Assembly: GCA_003008705.1 (NCBI GenBank)
Contig: PDUO01000082.1
Span: 62,001 to 126,000 of the forward strand
Direction of reading: 5' to 3'
Length of the DNA stretch: 64,000 bases
DNA from: Pezicula radicicola
Lineage: Eukaryota > Ascomycota > Leotiomycetes > Helotiales > Dermateaceae
Part shown: positions 59,343 to 64,000 of the stretch, piece after piece
Layout: every line of letters starts with the position of its first letter
Numbering within the stretch: position 1 is the first letter of the stretch
Notes under the pieces: model-generated
The model's database searches: none
Seen by the model: the letters and a program-made list of their open reading frames with translations, nothing else
Told to the model about the DNA's origin: nothing
Program-made: the position numbers and the translations under genes

Positions 59343-62300
59343 TCACAGCAACGTCTGACCGTCCTTATCCTTCGCGTCGGCATCGGCGCCCGACGCACGC
59401 AGCAGCGTCACGACGGCCTCGTGCCCCTTCTCGGCAGCATTGGTTAGCTGCATCCAGCCCTTCTCATCCCCTATGTCGGGTTCAATGTAGCCTCTGGTTC
59501 GGAGCATTTTTAATACAGCCTCGTGCCTACCCTTTAATGCAGCCTTGCGCCTACCCTCTAACGCATACGATAGTACTGTCCGTCCCTTACTATCCTTCGA
59601 GTCGGCCTCGACCTTGCCTGTATTAAGCAACAGCTTAGCGACAGCCTCATGCCCGTTCGCAGCCGTCCACGATAGCGGCGTCCGACCATCTTTGTCCTTG
59701 GAGTCGGCCTCAACCTTGCTTGTATCNAGTAGTAGCTTAACGACAGNCTCGNTCCCAGTCTCAGCAGCCCACGATAGTGGCGTCCGACCACCTTCGTCTT
59801 TTAAGTCGGCCTCAACCTTGCTTGTATCAAGTAGTAGCTTAACGACAGCCTCATGCCCGTTCGCAGCCGTCCACGATAGCGGCGTCCGACCATCTTTGTC
59901 CTTGGAGTCGGCCTCAACCTTGCTTGTATCAAGTAGTAGCTTAACGACAGCCTCGCTCCCAGTCTCAGCAGCCCACGATAGTGGCGTCCGGCCGCCATAT
60001 AGATATCCAGAAGACTTAGAGTCAGAAGACTTAGAGTCCGGGTCGGCGCCCTTCTCGAGCAGTAGCTCAACTACCCCCTTGTGCCCCCTCCCTGCCGCAT
60101 AAGACAGCGGCGTCCGATTGTATTTGTCCTTAGAGTCTAGGTTAACGCCCTTCTCGAGCAGCAGCTTGACTACCGCCTCGGTCTCTTCCTTCACTGTATC
60201 CGCCTCTACCACATACGATAGCGGCGTCCGCTCTATAAAATCCTTAGAGTCCGGGTCGGCGCCCTTCTCGAGCAGTAGCTCAACTACCCCCTTGTGCCCC
60301 CTCAATGCCGCATAAGACAGCGGCGTCCGATTGTATTTGTCCTTAGAGTCTAGGTTAACGCCCTTCTCAAGCAGCACCTTGACTACCGCCTCATTCCCAT
60401 TCTCCGCCGCTATCGACAGCGGCGTATGGCCGTCGTATAGTTGTCCAGAACACTTAGAGTCCGGGTTGACGCCGTTCTCGAGGAGCAGCTTAACTACGGC
60501 CTCGCTCCTTATCGCTGCCGCGTAAGAGAGCGGCGTCCGGTCGTCCTTATCTGCCGCATTAACGTCGATGCTGGGGACGGCGAGCAATTGGCCTACGACT
60601 GCCTCGTGCCCTGTAGATGTAGCCCACGAGAGCGGCGTCCGACCGTCCTTATCTGCCGCATTAATGTCGATGTCGTGGGCGGCGAGCAGCTGCCCCACAA
60701 CTCTTCTAAGTCCTAAGTGCGACGCAAGATGGAGGCTATTAAGTCCAGCAGGAGGACTTTTATAGCCACGACTGTTCCAATATACTAGCTCCCACCCCAT
60801 ATATTGACCAGCTTGAACATCACAGAGTTCCAAGCCCAATGCTATTAAGGAATCGCCTTCTGGAACCATAGCGGCTCGGAAATGAATCGGCCAATTCATT
60901 GTAGAGTACTCGAGGAAATCATATCTCGAGATAAGTTGGTCGATTTCCTTCCATTCTAAAGATGCACTTTTCCTGTGGACCTCCTCTAGTCGCAAAAACC
61001 AGACGCAAATACGAGCAAGAAGGAAGTTTGAGTCTTGTATAGAGAGTGAGCGCTTCCAAGTTCTACAAGGAGCGGGAGTAGGAGATGAGAAATCGTTTTG
61101 TGCTATTAGAAACTCTTTCGCGGTCTGATGAATTAGAAAGACTTTCTTCTCGACAATGCTGACAAAAAGACCGCAGAGGTCTCGGATAGTGCACTCGAGC
61201 TGCCCGGCCTCTTGGAGCTCAAGACCCTTGTAGGTACGCGTTGCATTCGTGATATATAGCGCAACACCAATCTCGTTGAGAGACAGTGGCCTTGTAGCCG
61301 CAACAACAATGTGGAGTAGTCTCTTTGCCTTCTCTTGGTTCCTGCTTTTCTGCAGAATTGCATCATAAGCAGCCTCCACAGTTGGTGGCAATTCCTGTAA
61401 TAGCTTGTTTACATCTTCTGTGTCAATTCTGGGCTCTGATTTGATACTGTCAAAGATAAGGTGTAGCCAGAGGTATGTTCGATTTTCAACCTTCAAAAGC
61501 CCATTAAGAAGTTGTTCTCGCGTTGTTGGTCCAGTGAACCGCCTATCTAGTTGCAACACTCGAGCTCTTATAACGCGATCTATTTCTGAGCAGAGGTTTT
61601 CTGATTGACTCTCCCCCTTAAGTCGGATGCTAGGGATATCGCTAATGAGAGCCTCAAATCCCTTTTCGATTTCCCAATATGGTCGACTTGTGATAAAGAA
61701 TTTGAAGTTCTTTGCAGACGTATGCTTAATTTGTTCCTGTTCAAGCTGCTTGAGCTTTGTGATAAGGTTCTGTTGTTCTGAGCTTTGGCATTCATCAAGG
61801 GCGTCCAACAGAAAAATGATCTTGCCGCAATCGGAATCCAGAGCAATTTTTTGAACAATTTCCCACATGACTTCAAGGTTTTGAGATAATTTCTCTTCGT
61901 TCGCTCGAAAAGCTGGGAGGGCATGCCTGATGACTTTTGCCCCAGCCTTAGACTCGAAAAGCTGATGCAATAAGGCAGCCAAGGCACACACAGGGCTCCG
62001 CTGGTCCTCGGATGTGTCCTTAAAGAAGAAATAGCAAATCGTCGTATCGTTTGGCGTCGACTCAAGTAGACGCTCATCTACAAGTGCCCTAGCGAGTACA
62101 GATTTCCCACAGCCTGGATCTGCGGTTACCCATAATAAACAAGAGGTAGACTTGTCACGCCAATTGAGAAACCTCTCGTCCCTGAGGCACCAGAGACACG
62201 TGTCGGCTTCTCTTGTAGGATTCAAACTCTTTTGCGTCTCATAGTTAGTAGTGCGAAATACTTGGAGACATTTCTTTTCCTCGTCTGATTGGCGCCATGT

Positions 62301-63675
62301 TTCTAGTTGCTTCATTGTCTTGTTCACAGCTGTAGCAAATAAAAATCAGTATACTGTACGTTGTCATCTCGTGCAGAAGTTATAATTTAAGAGCATGGAA
62401 AATTCTCGAATATGGTTAACAGATTAAATTAGGGTCTGAGTCATAATATGCCAAAACGGAAGTAACCCGAGATGCCATGTATGAGCTGCTTTCTCCCAAC
62501 ATGTACACAAGCGTGCATCTGCCCTAGACTCAAATCTCGAGAGATTACGTACTTTGCTCGATCGGAGGAAGATCCATAACACTCTGTCCAGGAATAACGA
62601 GCAGAAGTTCTTTTGCATATGCTGCTGCCGTTGCTGCAGCGTATGGCTGCCAGATCTTGTTCTTATGGGAATCGGCATAGTCGCAGATACCTCGAATGAC
62701 CAGGCAGGGGAACGAGTCCATCAAGCCTAGGCGATAGTAGATTAGATTATAAACTTTAGGAGGAGGGGTTTGAAGGTTACCTGCAGCTTCCATTTCGAAG
62801 CATATGATCTTCTCCTTCTTTGCCCACTTATCTCTCAAGGTGGCATCCTTCATCACTTGGTCTGCCGATCCAATGGTTCCATAATGCACCATAGGAGATG
62901 TATCAGATCGTTCCTTCCTTTTCACAAGATTGATATCAAGAGAACCACAGCAAGCTTTGCAAGACTTCTTTCCGTCTACGTGAACGACGTCCGACTTGAA
63001 AAGTCGGTCCTTCGCCGAACCCGGACACTTGAACTCTGCAGCCATGCGCGGGTATTTTGAGACCATTATGGACAGTAGCTCAGGGATCTTATGGCCTTCC
63101 CATTTATGTTGAGCCTTGAGATGAGAAACTGCGCTCAAGACTATATTCGGGGGTTTGTTGAGTTTGCCGCCGGTGTGAATGAATTCCTTTTCCTGCACTG
63201 ACTTGCCAAAATCGTACTGTACGACTGCTTCTGCAGACTTCGAATGCAGGCTTATTACAACGTCGCCGAGTCTGATATCTTGTATGTCTTCAAGAGCTTC
63301 GTCTTCGGGGTCCTCGTCCTCGGGTTCGCCGCCCCCAGCATCATTATTGTCCATGACCCCATAATATGGTGCCCCACCACCGATACCAACCATCAATCCG
63401 AATCTGACAGCTTTGAAGCTGCGGATCATATCTTTTGCAACGGTTGCAGCAGACACTTTACCCGTCATCTCTGCGGGGAGGCAAGCAATCACCACATTGT
63501 GAGTACCGATGCTGCCAAGAAGGTACGAATTCGTGTCTTGCGGATCGGCTGCTAGAAGCACTGGATGTTTTTCATCCAACATGGCCCTTGCGGCCACCAT
63601 CTCGGTCTCTGGCAAAGCACATATCCACCCGACGGTATAATCGTGATGTGTGAACTGTCGAGGAGTTTCAGCCAT
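59343..63675 (-). CDS. Pfs-NACHT-ankyrin NLR-like STAND protein
   Basis: A 1351-aa protein in three exons, 63675-62781, 62726-62553 and 62329-59343; introns of 54 nt (in frame, stop-free) and 223 nt. Residues 1-350 are the nucleoside-phosphorylase-like Pfs domain (YTVGWICALPETEM, VGIGGGAPY, CFEMEAAG joined by splicing to LMDSFPCLVIRGICDYAD). The NACHT ATPase follows, with P-loop WVTADPGCGKSVLAR (about 422-436), Walker B FLLDALDEC and the sensor ITSRPYWE. About 13 ankyrin repeats fill residues 890-1351. Such proteins are intracellular sensors linked to heterokaryon incompatibility and innate immunity. The frame stops within an ankyrin unit (GQTLL, stop), so the array may be cut short. Three unresolved bases (59727, 59747, 59752) lie in it. 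ATG 63675 gives the family's usual N terminus. Confidence 0.92.
59570..60530 (-). repeat. near-identical ankyrin-coding DNA repeats with unresolved bases
   Basis: The ankyrin array repeats at DNA level. An approximately 204-bp block (two 34-residue repeats, DTSKVEADSKDKDGRTPLSW type) is present about twice around 59600-59960. A VNLDSKDKYNRTPLSYAA block recurs around 60060-60370. Three N calls sit in one copy, showing that the reads or assembly did not resolve it. High identity between units implies recent duplication or gene conversion. Confidence 0.8.
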
Positions 63676-64000
63676 GTTCAGCCACGTAGGAAAAGTTCGC
63701 TTTTCGGGTCTAATATTACAATCGTAAGTCATCAGTTGGTAGGGTCATGAAGTGACTATTACCTACTTGTGTTTGAAAGTTCTGAAAGGTTGAAGTTTCT
63801 GTTCGAAGCGGTTTTCAGGCAGAAAGTCGTATTGCCGGATGTGCCCTTTGAATAGTAAGCGTGTCCCATGTTTTCTTCTTTCTCATATAACCAATGATCG
63901 TGAAATTGCAGAATGATCGAGCTATAGTGCGGTAGAGCTACATATTGGCTGCTTTAGCCACTACCACGTTTGGAGACTGTAAGTGCTTTTTCTGATTGCG
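63676..64000. promoter_or_regulatory. upstream region of the NLR gene
   Basis: The last 325 bases lie upstream of the NLR start codon and should include its 5' UTR and promoter. No further gene or specific site is visible before the window ends. Confidence 0.4.

Noticed and set aside
1..64000. CRISPR arrays, rRNA and tRNA genes, bacterial operons
   Set aside because: No regularly spaced repeats with unique spacers and no tRNA cloverleaf or rRNA core was recognised; the intron-rich genes are eukaryotic. A covariance-model scan would be needed to exclude small RNAs fully.

Overview
The window is nuclear DNA of a filamentous ascomycete (Pezizomycotina). Nearly every gene is broken by short introns (39-223 nt, mostly 45-70) with GTAAGT-like donors and CTAAC/CTGAC-like branch points. 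Zn2Cys6 regulators, fungal P450s and a Pfs-NACHT-ankyrin NLR are present. Several AT-rich blocks and gene relics carry in-frame stops, mostly explicable as C-to-T changes in CpA, as RIP would produce. I cannot name the species or class from the sequence alone.

Region 1 (1-25.5 kb) is a dense metabolic block. It holds the 3' end of a zinc alcohol dehydrogenase, a CYP64/CYP620-like P450, two divergent transcription factors (C2H2+Zn2Cys6, and Zn2Cys6), a pisatin-demethylase-like P450 and an alpha/beta hydrolase. The hydrolase is divergent from a carotenoid/lignostilbene-type dioxygenase. Then come a truncated salicylate-hydroxylase-type FAD monooxygenase, an intact paralogue, a relic of a second alpha/beta hydrolase and an NTF2-like/FMO monooxygenase. 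There is no PKS, NRPS or terpene synthase backbone in view. The set looks like an aromatic (stilbenoid/phenolic) modification or breakdown cluster, or the tailoring arm of a larger one.

Region 2 (25.5-32.7 kb) is repeat-rich and degenerate. It contains a 145-bp hAT-type MITE with a perfect 8-bp target duplication and, on the minus strand, a decayed fungal fatty-acid-synthase alpha subunit whose ketoreductase domain holds another small inverted-repeat element.

Region 3 (32.7-43 kb) is a second metabolic block: an O-methyltransferase, divergent from an FAD monooxygenase, a Tc1/mariner-like MITE, and an amidohydrolase divergent from a Zn2Cys6 regulator. Region 4 (43-55.9 kb) is gene-poor and AT-rich, with a BTB/POZ gene lacking a clear start and three pseudogenes, one a P450.

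Region 5 (55.9-63.7 kb) is an immunity-like locus on the minus strand: Pfs-NACHT-ankyrin NLR, then a SesB/DUF676-like alpha/beta hydrolase, then a 644-aa protein of a fungal family I only know as uncharacterised. The three are separated by 27 and 42 nt and lie in one continuous reading frame broken only by single stops. This is the most unusual arrangement in the window.

Exon coordinates were derived by reading splice signals and checking reading-frame continuity by hand; none was confirmed by transcripts or database search.
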